DNA of 19,436 nt from Bacillota bacterium (GCA_023451115.1 JAEXFV010000136.1:1-19436), one strand, 5' to 3'. Positions 8,351 to 16,253 are shown, counted from the first letter of the stretch. Program-made: numbers and translations. The notes: generated by a model from the sequence alone, not told the origin.

Positions 8351-8905
8351 ATGCTTTGGATAAAACAAAACGCCCGTTTGCTGCTTTGCTCGTTATTAGC
8401 GCTGCTGCTTGGGCTGGGAATTGGCGTGCTGGTAGCGCCGCAGGAAGCTGCAGCGCCACAAGAAACGTTGCCCGTAGAGCCGGTAGGGCAAATGGGCAAA
8501 CCCAGTATTTTACCAAACACAAAAGTAACGCTTACGTATCACTTTTTGCTTTGTGGGCACACCCTCGCACAAGAGAAAACAGGTGGTGAACTGGTCGGAT
8601 ATACCCAGGAAGATATCATGGCTGCATGGCCGGATGCCAGGGTAATGGAACTCAACCATCAAATTGCAAAGATAGAAAGGGAACTGACAAGTTATTGCCC
8701 AGACCACTATGTGTTGTTTTCCGATGGCGTTGGAGGACTCAGCATTTCAAAAACGATGGATACGGACTGGACTAAGGAAGAAGTGCAAAATTTAAATTAT
8801 GATGCATCAGAGCTGCCCCACGATGTGCTGGAATTATTAGAAGATGGCCAGGTATTTGACAGTTTGGAAGAAATCAACGCTTATTTGGAGGATGTGGAAA
8901 GTTAA
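8351..8905 (+). CDS. Membrane-anchored BofC-like (BofC C-terminal domain) protein
   Basis: From the ATG at 8351 this is a 184-aa protein with an N-terminal membrane anchor or uncleaved signal (LLLCSLLALLLGLGIGVLV), an Ala/Pro/Glu-rich linker, and an extracytoplasmic domain. That domain resembles the C-terminal domain of BofC, the forespore intermembrane-space regulator of SpoIVB and sigma-K activation in Bacillus. The similarity lies in the LVGYTQEDIMAAWPDARVMELN segment followed by CPDHYVLFSDGVGGLSI. The assignment is by pattern recall and is moderate. A TTG start at 8303 (200 aa) also has a perfect AGGAGG seven bases upstream. I prefer the ATG at 8351, with GGAGG at 8339-8343, because it places the anchor at the N-terminus. 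It is divergent from the PH-domain gene and convergent with the methyltransferase gene. Confidence 0.65.
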   Translation: MLWIKQNARLLLCSLLALLLGLGIGVLVAPQEAAAPQETLPVEPVGQMGKPSILPNTKVTLTYHFLLCGHTLAQEKTGGELVGYTQEDIMAAWPDARVMELNHQIAKIERELTSYCPDHYVLFSDGVGGLSISKTMDTDWTKEEVQNLNYDASELPHDVLELLEDGQVFDSLEEINAYLEDVES

Positions 8906-8916
8906 GCATAGAAGAA

Positions 8917-8954
8917 CAAAAAATAAAGCGCATCCTGGTGGATGCACTTTGCTT
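8917..8954. terminator. Bidirectional rho-independent terminator
   Basis: An 11-bp stem with one mismatch pairs 8925-8935 (AAAGCGCATCC) with 8940-8950 (GGATGCACTTT) around a TGGT loop. Read on the minus strand it is followed by a T-rich run (TTTATTTTTT), an excellent terminator for the methyltransferase gene ending at 8955. On the plus strand it is followed by GCTTTT and can serve the BofC-like gene ending at 8905. Confidence 0.8.
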
Positions 8955-10211
8955 TTAAAGCAGGATTTCGGCTCCGAACCGGGAGGCAACCTTCATAACC
9001 TGATTTGTGTCACTATCTGCTTCAACTGCTGCAATACCACAATATGAAAACAAAGCAGCATTTGCCTGTTGCGCGGAATGAACCTGAAAGACCACCGGGA
9101 TTTGGGAGAGGATGGGGCTGCATTCCCAGAGCAGGCTGGAAACCTGCGCTGCGTCCAGGCTGCCCAAGTCCAGCCGTAAACAGCCTGCCTGCTGCGCTGC
9201 TTGCTCTAGGCGCAGGACTGCTTGTGCACAGGAGATACTGCCCACCTGCACGGTGGGAAGAGGATCTGCTAAATTTTCCAGCGGAAAACGGTTATGCGCA
9301 GAGCAGATATATTCATCTTTTATGGTGGACAGGCGAGTGCTGCCTTGATTTTGATCCAAAAGAGGGCGTAAAGCCCGAATGTGTTCCGGCGTGGTGCCGC
9401 AGCATCCACCAATGGCTTGCGCGCCACCCTGCACATATGGGAGCATTTCAGCGGCAAAGGCATCGGGATTAAAAGGATATTTGCCGTTATCCAGAGGCAA
9501 TCCTGCGTTTGGCAATGCCAGTATGGGCAAAACGCCAGCTCCGACAAAACGGGAAAATCCGGAAAAGGCCTCTGCCGGGCCAAGCCCGCAATTGATCCCC
9601 GCCATAGAAGCACCAAGTTTTTTGCAGCACAAGGCCAACACCTCAGGGGGATTGCCTGCAAACGTACAGTCATCAGCTTCCAGTGTAAAACAGGCGACGA
9701 TAGGTATGTTTGAAGCAGCGCGGGCAGCTAGCAAGGCCAGCCTTGCCTCGGCCAAGTCACTCATGGTTTCAATAACAAAAAGGTCTGCGCCTGCAGCGGC
9801 GGCAACGGAACATTGCTTATAGTACGCTTGATAGACTGCCGTAGCCATGGATGGAGCATCATGCAACAGTCTCCCTGTAGGGCCGATCGATACGGCTACA
9901 TAAGCAGGTTTATTTAGGCTGGAAACCGCTTCCTTCCCAAGGGCGACGGCGTTTTGTATGATTTCTTCCATTTGGCATGCCAGGCCAAAGTCCTCCAGGC
10001 GTAAAGGGTTGGCCCCAAAGGTGTTGGCAGTAATGATGTCTGCGCCGGCAAGCAAGTAAGCCGTATGAATGTCCAATACGTCTGCCGGGTGGGTGATATT
10101 GAGCCGTTCGGGGCATTCTCCAGAGGGCAACAGGCCTTTTTGCTGGAGCATTGTACCCATGGCGCCGTCAAACAGCAATAGCTTTTGCTGGAGTATGGTT
10201 GAAAAATTCAC
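8955..10211 (-). CDS. Homocysteine S-methyltransferase (short MetH-type, Hcy-binding domain)
   Basis: This is a 418-aa protein whose first ~290 residues form the zinc-dependent homocysteine-binding barrel that methylates homocysteine to methionine. The start LLLFDGAMGTMLQQ, the motif ITANTFGANPL near residue 60, and the three zinc cysteines (INCG, Cys208; GGCCGTTPEHIRAL, Cys270 and Cys271) are all present. The remaining ~130 residues do not show the GERINPTG opening of a methyl-THF domain, nor a cobalamin-binding domain, so this is not a full-length MetH. The methyl donor could be S-methylmethionine or S-adenosylmethionine (as in MmuM), or a partner protein could supply the pterin or cobalamin module. 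The GTG at 10211 has GGAGG at 10224-10220 eight bases upstream; the frame is open further upstream without a good ribosome binding site. Transcribed alone and ended by the terminator at 8917-8954. Confidence 0.85.
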   Translation of the reverse strand: MNFSTILQQKLLLFDGAMGTMLQQKGLLPSGECPERLNITHPADVLDIHTAYLLAGADIITANTFGANPLRLEDFGLACQMEEIIQNAVALGKEAVSSLNKPAYVAVSIGPTGRLLHDAPSMATAVYQAYYKQCSVAAAAGADLFVIETMSDLAEARLALLAARAASNIPIVACFTLEADDCTFAGNPPEVLALCCKKLGASMAGINCGLGPAEAFSGFSRFVGAGVLPILALPNAGLPLDNGKYPFNPDAFAAEMLPYVQGGAQAIGGCCGTTPEHIRALRPLLDQNQGSTRLSTIKDEYICSAHNRFPLENLADPLPTVQVGSISCAQAVLRLEQAAQQAGCLRLDLGSLDAAQVSSLLWECSPILSQIPVVFQVHSAQQANAALFSYCGIAAVEADSDTNQVMKVASRFGAEILL

Positions 10212-10256
10212 GCAGAACACCTCCGTTGCCAATAAAGGAAATGGGGTCTGTTTTTT

Positions 10257-10286
10257 ATTATAGCATCCAGCCCTGCCACGGGGAAG
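10257..10286 (-). promoter_or_regulatory. Promoter of the homocysteine methyltransferase gene
   Basis: On the minus strand a TATAAT box (10262-10257) is preceded by TGC, giving an extended -10 (TGnTATAAT). The -35 region at 17 bp (TTCCCC) is poor, as is common with extended -10 promoters. The predicted leader is about 40 bases. I saw no S-box, T-box or cobalamin riboswitch in it. Confidence 0.6.
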
Positions 10287-10327
10287 AGCCCGCTTAATAT
10301 ATTGTGGAAGAAAGGCGTTTTGCTTTA

Positions 10328-10356
10328 TTGCAATATTTTTTTGATTATGATAATAT
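10328..10356 (+). promoter_or_regulatory. Probable promoter of the tig-clpP-clpX operon
   Basis: TTGCAA (10328-10333) and TAATAT (10351-10356) are spaced by 17 bp, with a TG extension at 10348-10349. A second TATAAT (10354-10359) overlaps but lacks a well-spaced -35. No CtsR-type heptad repeat was recognised here. Confidence 0.5.
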
Positions 10357-10435
10357 AATTCGGATACTGGCATTTTATGCATTTGCGAATGGGAAATGCA
10401 GAATACAAGCAAGATGATGAGCATGGAGGACGAGG

Positions 10436-11773
10436 ATGGCAACGGTAGAGAAACTTGAGAATAATAAGGCGAAGCTTACGATCACGGTAGATCCGGCTAC
10501 TTTTGCAGATGCGATGCAGAAGGCTTACGTCAAGAATGTAAAAAAGTATAATGTTCCTGGCTTCCGCAAGGGCAAGGCGCCCCGTAAGGTAGTGGAGAGC
10601 ATGTACGGCGAAGGCGTTTTTTATGAAGATGCTTTTGAGCTGGTATATGGAAAAGCGTATGACGATGCCGTTGCGGAAAATGGATTGGAACCTGTGGATC
10701 GCCCGGAAATTTCCATTGATGAGATTGGCTCCCAGGAAGGCCTGGTATTTACTGCGGAAGTAGTACTCAAGCCTGAAGTTTCATTGGGTGATTATAAGGG
10801 TATAGAAGTGGTACGGCGGGCGTATACTGTGAAAGATGAAGAACTGGACGCCGTGTTGCAGCAAGAGCGGGAAAAGGCTGCACGATACATTGAGATGGAT
10901 CGGCCCGTAGAGAATGGCGACCGCGTCGTGCTGGATTATTCCGGCTCTGTTGACGGCGTGAAGTTTGATGGCGGCACAGCACAGGATCAAACCCTGGAGA
11001 TTGGCTCCGGCGCCTTCATTCCTGGCTTTGAAGAGCAGTTGGTAGGGATGGCTGCAGGCGAAACCAAGGATATCCAGGTGAAATTCCCTGAAGAGTATCA
11101 CGCAGAAGATCTGAAAGGAAAGGATGCGGTATTTACCGTAACCATTAAAACCATTCAGGTAAAAGAGCTGCCAGAGCTCGATGATGAGTTTATTAAGGAT
11201 ATTTCCGAGTTTGACACCATCGAAGAGTACAAGGCGGACAAGCGTGCGCAGTTGGAAAAACGCAATGAAGAACGCGCCAAGGGCCAGATGGAGGACGAGG
11301 CAATCCAGAAGGCCGCGCAGAATGCGAATATGGATATTCCTGAGGTTATGATTAACCGTCAGATGGATTATATGCTGCAGGATATTACTTACCGGCTGGC
11401 CAGCTCCGGCTTATCCCTGGAGGACTACTGCAAATATATGGGCACGGATGTTCAGACTTTGCGGGAAGGTTACCGGGCAGAAGCAGAAAATCGTGTGCGT
11501 ATTCAATTAACGCTGGAAGCCATTGCAAAGGCTGAGGCAATTGAAGCGGATGAAGAAACGCTGGAGAAGCAGGTAAAGGAATTTGCAGAGCGCACAGGCG
11601 TGGAAGCAGATGAATTTAAAAACCGCTTAAGCCAGGATGACTGGGATTATTTTAAAGAGCGCGTGATTGCAGAGAAAACCGTGCAATGCATTATGGATGC
11701 TGCAAATATGGTGGACGCGCCGGAAGAAAAAGAAGAAGCCCAGGCGGATGAAAACGCTCAAAAGAGCGAATAA
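10436..11773 (+). CDS. tig: Trigger factor, ribosome-associated chaperone and prolyl isomerase
   Basis: Trigger factor binds ribosomal protein L23 at the exit tunnel and shields nascent chains. The 445-aa protein has all three domains. The N-terminal ribosome-binding domain carries the signature GFRKGKAPR at residues 42-50. The FKBP-type peptidyl-prolyl isomerase domain begins around residue 157 (GDRVVLDYSGSVDGVKFDGG) and includes FIPGFEEQLVGM. The C-terminal helical arms run from about residue 250 and end in an acidic tail. The ribosome binding site GGAGGA (10425-10430) lies five bases before the ATG. It heads a tig-clpP-clpX block, a common arrangement in which a nascent-chain chaperone is co-expressed with the protease that clears misfolded protein. 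The length is normal and I see no missing motif. Confidence 0.97.
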   Translation: MATVEKLENNKAKLTITVDPATFADAMQKAYVKNVKKYNVPGFRKGKAPRKVVESMYGEGVFYEDAFELVYGKAYDDAVAENGLEPVDRPEISIDEIGSQEGLVFTAEVVLKPEVSLGDYKGIEVVRRAYTVKDEELDAVLQQEREKAARYIEMDRPVENGDRVVLDYSGSVDGVKFDGGTAQDQTLEIGSGAFIPGFEEQLVGMAAGETKDIQVKFPEEYHAEDLKGKDAVFTVTIKTIQVKELPELDDEFIKDISEFDTIEEYKADKRAQLEKRNEERAKGQMEDEAIQKAAQNANMDIPEVMINRQMDYMLQDITYRLASSGLSLEDYCKYMGTDVQTLREGYRAEAENRVRIQLTLEAIAKAEAIEADEETLEKQVKEFAERTGVEADEFKNRLSQDDWDYFKERVIAEKTVQCIMDAANMVDAPEEKEEAQADENAQKSE

Positions 11774-11838
11774 AAGCCAGGGCCAAAAGGAACCCATGCG
11801 CCCGCAAAACCATAGCATGCGGATAAGGAGGAGAACGG

Positions 11839-12423
11839 ATGAGCTTAATTCCTATGGTTGTGGAACAAACCAATCGCGGTGAACGTTCCTATGATATTTA
11901 TTCTCGCCTTCTAAAAGACAGGATTGTTTTTTTAGGAGGGGAGGTTACCGATGACGAGGCGAACCTGATTGTAGCACAGCTGCTGTTTTTAGAGGCGGAT
12001 GATCCGGATAAGGATATTAACCTGTATATTAACAGCCCAGGCGGTTCGGTAACAGCAGGAATGGCCATTTATGATACCATGCAGTATATTAAGTGCGACG
12101 TATCCACTATTTGTATTGGCATGGCGGCATCTATGGGTGCATTTTTGCTGGCAGCGGGAGCAAAGGGCAAACGCAAAGCGTTACCCAATGCGGAAATCAT
12201 GATCCATCAGCCAAGCGGCGGCGCGCGGGGCCAGGTTACGGATATTATGATCCATGCGGAACGAATTTTAGAAACGAAAAATACGTTGAACCGCATTCTT
12301 GCCGAGCGTACCGGACAGCCTTTGGAACGCGTGGCTGCAGATACCGAGCGCGATAACTTTATGGGCGCCAAACAGGCGCTGGAGTACGGGTTGATTGACC
12401 AAATCATCCCCCCCAGAAGGTAA
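11839..12423 (+). CDS. clpP: ATP-dependent Clp protease proteolytic subunit ClpP
   Basis: This is the tetradecameric serine protease of the Clp system, which degrades unfolded and tagged proteins delivered by ClpX or ClpC. The 194-aa sequence carries the complete catalytic triad: Ser98 in GMAASMGA, His123 in IMIHQPSGG and Asp172 in the TERDNFM segment. The oxyanion-hole glycines in INSPGGSV and the N-terminal axial-loop residues are present. The ribosome binding site AAGGAGGA (11825-11832) precedes the ATG by about seven bases. The 65-base gap from tig holds no clear terminator or promoter, so co-transcription with tig is likely. The stop codon is eight bases from the clpX start, so the two are probably made in a coordinated ratio. 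Confidence 0.98.
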   Translation: MSLIPMVVEQTNRGERSYDIYSRLLKDRIVFLGGEVTDDEANLIVAQLLFLEADDPDKDINLYINSPGGSVTAGMAIYDTMQYIKCDVSTICIGMAASMGAFLLAAGAKGKRKALPNAEIMIHQPSGGARGQVTDIMIHAERILETKNTLNRILAERTGQPLERVAADTERDNFMGAKQALEYGLIDQIIPPRR

Positions 12424-12431
12424 GGTGAACT

Positions 12432-13697
12432 ATGCCAAAGTTTGAAGAGAAAGGGCCTGTAAAATGCTCATTCTGCGGTAAGAACCAGGATGAGGTGCAC
12501 CGCATTATTGCGGGGCCGGGCGTCTTTATCTGCAATGAGTGTGTGCAATTGTGCACTGAGATCATTGAGGATGATTTTTCGGCACAGCCCATTGATCTTT
12601 CCGATGTGCCAAAGCCGCACGAAATCGTAAACATTCTCAACCAATATGTGGTTGGCCAGCAGGCTGCAAAAAAGGCTTTGGCTGTTGCCGTTTATAATCA
12701 TTATAAGCGGATTGGCGCAGGAGCCTCCAAAGACGATGTTGAATTGCAAAAGAGCAACATCATTATGTTGGGGCCCACGGGTTGCGGCAAGACCATGTTG
12801 GCCCAGACATTAGCAAAGATATTGAACGTGCCTTTTGCAGTTGCTGATGCTACCTCTTTAACAGAGGCAGGATATGTGGGCGAGGATGTGGAAAATATCC
12901 TGCTCAAATTGATCCAGGCGGCAGACTATGATGTGGAACGTGCTGAAAAGGGCATTATTTATATCGACGAAATCGATAAAATTGCCCGCAAAAGCGAAAA
13001 CCCGTCCATAACCCGAGATGTATCCGGCGAAGGCGTGCAGCAGGCGTTGTTGAAAATTCTGGAGGGAACGGTGGCCAGCGTGCCGCCGCAGGGGGGGAGG
13101 AAGCACCCCCATCAAGAGTTTATCCAGATCGACACCACAAATGTGCTGTTTATTTGTGGCGGCGCTTTTGCAGGCATTGATGGAATCATCAAAAAGCGCA
13201 CAGGAGAAAAGCAGATGGGATTTGGCGCGGACGTGCAATCTAATGTAGAAAAAGACATTGGCGCTATCCTGAAGGACATTTTGCCGGAAGACTTGCTGAA
13301 ATATGGATTGATTCCAGAGTTTGTAGGACGTATGCCCGTAATTGTAACGTTGCATCAGCTGGATGAGGAAGCGCTGCTCTCTATTTTAACAGAGCCCAAA
13401 AATGCTTTAACCCGGCAATATAAACGGCTTTTTGAAATGGATGGCGTAGAGCTGGAGTTTGAACCGGCCGCGTTAAAAGAAGTGGCACAAATGGCAATCC
13501 AGAGAAAAACCGGTGCAAGGGGACTTAGGGCAATACTGGAGGATGCAATGATGGATATCATGTACGATATCCCCTCCCGAGCAGATGTGAAGAAATGCCT
13601 GATTACGCCAGAGGTCATTGCAAAGTCCGAACAGCCCAAGCTGCAATTGCGGGAAGGGCAGAACCTGTTAGTTTCTTCAAAAGAAGACGCTTCTTAA
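12432..13697 (+). CDS. clpX: ClpX, AAA+ unfoldase of the ClpXP protease
   Basis: This hexameric AAA+ unfoldase recognises substrates and threads them into ClpP. The 421-aa protein has the N-terminal zinc-binding domain with four cysteines (12, 15, 34 and 37), Walker A GPTGCGKT at 114-121, the pore loop GYVGED at 147-152, Walker B IIYIDEID near 175-182, and the RKH loop in GGRKHPHQEF. The ClpP-docking loop, usually IGF, reads MGF at 262-264, a conservative variant. The ribosome binding site AAGGTGA overlaps the clpP stop, so translation is probably coupled. It ends the tig-clpP-clpX unit at a strong terminator. Confidence 0.98.
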   Translation: MPKFEEKGPVKCSFCGKNQDEVHRIIAGPGVFICNECVQLCTEIIEDDFSAQPIDLSDVPKPHEIVNILNQYVVGQQAAKKALAVAVYNHYKRIGAGASKDDVELQKSNIIMLGPTGCGKTMLAQTLAKILNVPFAVADATSLTEAGYVGEDVENILLKLIQAADYDVERAEKGIIYIDEIDKIARKSENPSITRDVSGEGVQQALLKILEGTVASVPPQGGRKHPHQEFIQIDTTNVLFICGGAFAGIDGIIKKRTGEKQMGFGADVQSNVEKDIGAILKDILPEDLLKYGLIPEFVGRMPVIVTLHQLDEEALLSILTEPKNALTRQYKRLFEMDGVELEFEPAALKEVAQMAIQRKTGARGLRAILEDAMMDIMYDIPSRADVKKCLITPEVIAKSEQPKLQLREGQNLLVSSKEDAS

Positions 13698-13716
13698 TCC
13701 AGAATATTTTCCTTTT

Positions 13717-13746
13717 GCCGGAGCCGGTTTTGGCTCCGGCTTTGTT
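13717..13746 (+). terminator. Rho-independent terminator after clpX
   Basis: A perfect 9-bp GC-rich stem pairs GCCGGAGCC (13717-13725) with GGCTCCGGC (13732-13740) around a GGTTTT loop, followed by TTTGTT. It lies 19 bases after the clpX stop codon. Confidence 0.9.
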
Positions 13747-13803
13747 ATGTGCCAGCAAGCTGAAAGCATATATATTTCAAGATAAATCAAAGAAAAATAG
13801 GGC

Positions 13804-13832
13804 TTTTCACATCATACATGTAACGGTATAAT
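13804..13832 (+). promoter_or_regulatory. Probable promoter of the 167-aa hypothetical gene
   Basis: TTTTCA (13804-13809) and a perfect TATAAT (13827-13832) are separated by 17 bp in an AT-rich stretch after the clpX terminator. This predicts a leader of about 70 bases before the start at 13909. Confidence 0.55.
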
Positions 13833-13908
13833 GAAATTGTTAAAAAGAATTTATGCCTTTACTGTTCTAGTTGTATTTTATTGTAGCCAACGTGCAAAGG
13901 AGCATGGT

Positions 13909-14412
13909 ATGGAAAATTTTAATTTGATGGACAGGCTTATTGACCAGTTCCGTGGTTATTTTGACGTTGAACAGCCTTACTCCATAGCTGGATTTGATTT
14001 TGCCGCATATGCGCACTATTACCAGAATCAGCAAAAATATGTGCTGGTGCGCCGCGCTAAGTTATATGGGCTTGAAATGCACGAGCATGTTTTTTTCCTG
14101 GAAGTTGAGCTGTTAACTCAGAGTGTTTGGGAGAGCCTAAAGGCGTTTATTATAGCGGCAGAGAAAGATTTTGTAAAACCGCATTCGGAACATATGTATT
14201 CCTATATGACGCTTTTGTTGGTTTGCGGCAGTATTGAAGCGGCTGTAAAAGAAGATATACGTAAAACAAAATATACAAAAAATTATAAGTTTTCATTGTA
14301 TGGCTACAGTACAGTGCGGGTTGGCGCTATGGATGTAAGCGATGAAACGATTTTTACAAACTGGCCAGGAAGGGATTTGAAAAGGGTATTTCGCCAAGCG
14401 CTCCACGCATAA
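13909..14412 (+). CDS. Hypothetical protein, unrecognised family
   Basis: I do not recognise this 167-aa protein. It is soluble, with no signal peptide or membrane segment, and rich in Tyr, Phe and Lys. A predicted helical start (LMDRLIDQFRGYF) is followed by a beta-strand-like segment with KYVLVRRAKLYGLEMHEHVFF and a mid helix (VWESLKAFIIAAEKDFV). The C-terminal half reads SYMTLLLVCGSIEAAVKEDIRKTKYTK, then a YKFSLYGYSTVRVGAMDV segment. The last two parts look like an alpha/beta fold of a conserved clostridial type, but I cannot name one. The frame opens at an ATG at 13831; I chose the ATG at 13909 because AAAGGAG (13896-13902) precedes it by six bases, while 13831 overlaps the -10 box. It is monocistronic between two terminator-like hairpins. 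Confidence 0.75.
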   Translation: MENFNLMDRLIDQFRGYFDVEQPYSIAGFDFAAYAHYYQNQQKYVLVRRAKLYGLEMHEHVFFLEVELLTQSVWESLKAFIIAAEKDFVKPHSEHMYSYMTLLLVCGSIEAAVKEDIRKTKYTKNYKFSLYGYSTVRVGAMDVSDETIFTNWPGRDLKRVFRQALHA

Positions 14413-14420
14413 GGAGTTTT

Positions 14421-14439
14421 CGGGGAGGGATTAGCCCCG
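14421..14439 (+). terminator. Short hairpin after the hypothetical gene, weak terminator
   Basis: A 5-bp G/C stem, CGGGG (14421-14425) with CCCCG (14435-14439), lies eight bases after the stop codon. The downstream TTGACTT is a poor U-tract, so read-through into cstA is possible. TTGACT (14440-14445) also resembles a -35 box, but no well-spaced -10 follows with room for a leader. Confidence 0.3.
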
Positions 14440-14482
14440 TTGACTTAAATACAGGCATTATATAAGAAAGGTGGTTATTGTC

Positions 14483-16165
14483 ATGAGTTCCCTGGTAATC
14501 CTCTTGATCTCCCTAGTGGTGTTCGTTGGGGCCTACTTCACCTATGGCAGCTATCTGGCCAAGTCATGGGGGTTAAATCCCAATCGGCCTACACCTGCAC
14601 ACACCATGACGGACGGCGTGGACTATGTCCCTGCCAAAGCGCCTGTCCTGATGGGACACCATTTTGCGTCAATCGCAGGCGCAGGACCTATCAACGGCCC
14701 TATTCAGGCCTCCGTGTTCGGGTGGCTGCCGGTACTTCTCTGGATTATCATCGGCGGTATTTTCTTCGGCGCTGTGCATGATTTTGCCTCACTGTTTGCC
14801 TCTGTTCGACATGAAGGAAAATCCATTGGAAACGTAATTGAAGTAAACATAGGCCGCAGGGGAAAACGACTTTTCCTGGCTTTTGGCTGGTTTACACTGC
14901 TGCTGGTCATTGCGGCGTTTGCTTCGATTGTGCAAGGCACCTTCACGGTGAGTGACCCTGCTGTAAGCACAGCCAATGGTTCTGTGGCCACTGCTTCGTT
15001 GCTGTTTATCGTATTGGCCATTGCTTTTGGCTTCCTGGTATACCGCAAGAATGCGCCTTTGGCAGTGAGCTCTATTGTAGGCGTAATTTTGCTGGCTGCA
15101 TGTATCTGGATTGGTTTGGCAGCGCCGATTGTCAACGTTTCCAGCACGGTATGGCTGATTTTTATTCTGGTTTATATCATGGTCGCCTGCGTTACGCCTG
15201 TTTGGATTTTGCTGCAGCCCCGTGACTACTTGAATAGTTTCCTGCTGTATGCAATGATGCTGTTGGCCGTCATTGGTGTGGTCTGTGCAAATCCCTCCAT
15301 GAATATGCCCGCTGTAGTGGGTTGGGAAGTTGAGGGAATGGGTACGATGTTCCCAGTATTATTTATCACGGTTGCATGCGGTGCAATTTCGGGTTTCCAT
15401 AGCCTGGTGGGTTCCGGCACCACTTCCAAGCAGCTCAATAAAGAAAGCGACGCCAAAGCCATTGGTTATGGCGGCATGTTGATTGAGTGCTTCCTGGCAG
15501 TGCTTGCTTTGATCGCGGTTTGTGCGTTGGGCGGCCAACAGGGAACGCCTGCGGTTACCTTTGCAACTGGTATTTCCAGCTTCTTTTCCGCCATTGGCGC
15601 TCCGGAAGGGGTGACTACTGTAATCTTTACAGTGATTACGTTGGCAGTTTCAGCGTTCGCGTTGACCTCTTTGGACACCGCCGCCCGTATGGGACGCTTC
15701 TTGTTCCAGGAATTCTTTGTAAATGAGGGCGAAGATGTCAAATCCTTGACTGGCGTGCGCAAATTTTTAGTGAATCCCTATGTTGCTACAGTGATTACGG
15801 TTGGATTAGGCGGGTTGCTTGCAGTGGGCGGTTACTCTAAGATTTGGCCGCTGTTTGGAGCGGCAAACCAGTTGCTGGCAGGATTGGCATTGCTGGCCTG
15901 CTGCGTATGGCTGGGCAAAGTGGGAAAGAAGAACGGCGCATTTTATTTCCCCATGGCGTTTATGACAGTGGCTACCATCACTTCTTTGGCAATTACGCTG
16001 AAGAACCAGCTGGGCTCTCTCATTATGGGTACTGCGAAGGATCCTCTGGCCGCTGTATTGCAAACGCTTTTTGCAATTGTGCTCATTGCTTTGGCGGTGA
16101 TCTTGGTGATTGAAGGAATTAAGGCCTTAATCAACAACAAAAAGGAAAAGAGTGCAGCTGCGTAG
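14483..16165 (+). CDS. cstA: CstA-family carbon starvation protein / pyruvate-peptide transporter
   Basis: This is a 560-aa polytopic membrane protein of the CstA family. Characterised members (CstA and BtsT of Escherichia coli) take up peptides or pyruvate when carbon is scarce. Family landmarks are present: YGSYLAKSWGLNPNRPTPAHT near the N-terminus, then DYVPAKAPVLMGHHFASIAGAGPINGP, and in the middle HSLVGSGTTSKQL followed by AIGYGGML. About 14-16 hydrophobic helices can be counted. It is shorter than the ~700-aa E. coli proteins, as is usual for Firmicute members. The ATG at 14483 has AAAGGTGG eight bases upstream. No LytS/LytTR-type two-component genes, which often control this family, lie nearby. 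Family assignment is secure; substrate is inferred. Confidence 0.93.
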   Translation: MSSLVILLISLVVFVGAYFTYGSYLAKSWGLNPNRPTPAHTMTDGVDYVPAKAPVLMGHHFASIAGAGPINGPIQASVFGWLPVLLWIIIGGIFFGAVHDFASLFASVRHEGKSIGNVIEVNIGRRGKRLFLAFGWFTLLLVIAAFASIVQGTFTVSDPAVSTANGSVATASLLFIVLAIAFGFLVYRKNAPLAVSSIVGVILLAACIWIGLAAPIVNVSSTVWLIFILVYIMVACVTPVWILLQPRDYLNSFLLYAMMLLAVIGVVCANPSMNMPAVVGWEVEGMGTMFPVLFITVACGAISGFHSLVGSGTTSKQLNKESDAKAIGYGGMLIECFLAVLALIAVCALGGQQGTPAVTFATGISSFFSAIGAPEGVTTVIFTVITLAVSAFALTSLDTAARMGRFLFQEFFVNEGEDVKSLTGVRKFLVNPYVATVITVGLGGLLAVGGYSKIWPLFGAANQLLAGLALLACCVWLGKVGKKNGAFYFPMAFMTVATITSLAITLKNQLGSLIMGTAKDPLAAVLQTLFAIVLIALAVILVIEGIKALINNKKEKSAAA

Positions 16166-16187
16166 GCAGTGAACAAATGGAATAGAA

Positions 16188-16214
16188 GGGCCGCTTGAAA
16201 CAGCGGCTCTTTTT
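16188..16214 (+). terminator. Rho-independent terminator after cstA
   Basis: An 8-bp stem with one G-U pair, GGGCCGCT (16188-16195) with AGCGGCTC (16202-16209), encloses a TGAAAC loop and is followed by five T residues. It ends the cstA transcript 22 bases after the stop codon. Confidence 0.9.
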
Positions 16215-16216
16215 GA

Positions 16217-16245
16217 TTGCATTCTATCTCCAATTCGTGTATACT
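16217..16245 (+). promoter_or_regulatory. Promoter of the riboswitch-folT transcript
   Basis: TTGCAT (16217-16222) and TATACT (16240-16245) have exact 17-bp spacing. The predicted start point near 16252 falls right at the 5' end of the riboswitch aptamer, which supports the call. Confidence 0.7.
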
Positions 16246-16253
16246 CACAACAA

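Noticed and set aside
10212..10435. A riboswitch (S-box, cobalamin or T-box) in front of the homocysteine methyltransferase
   Set aside because: The leader after the predicted start point is only about 40 bases and shows none of the conserved cores of these elements.
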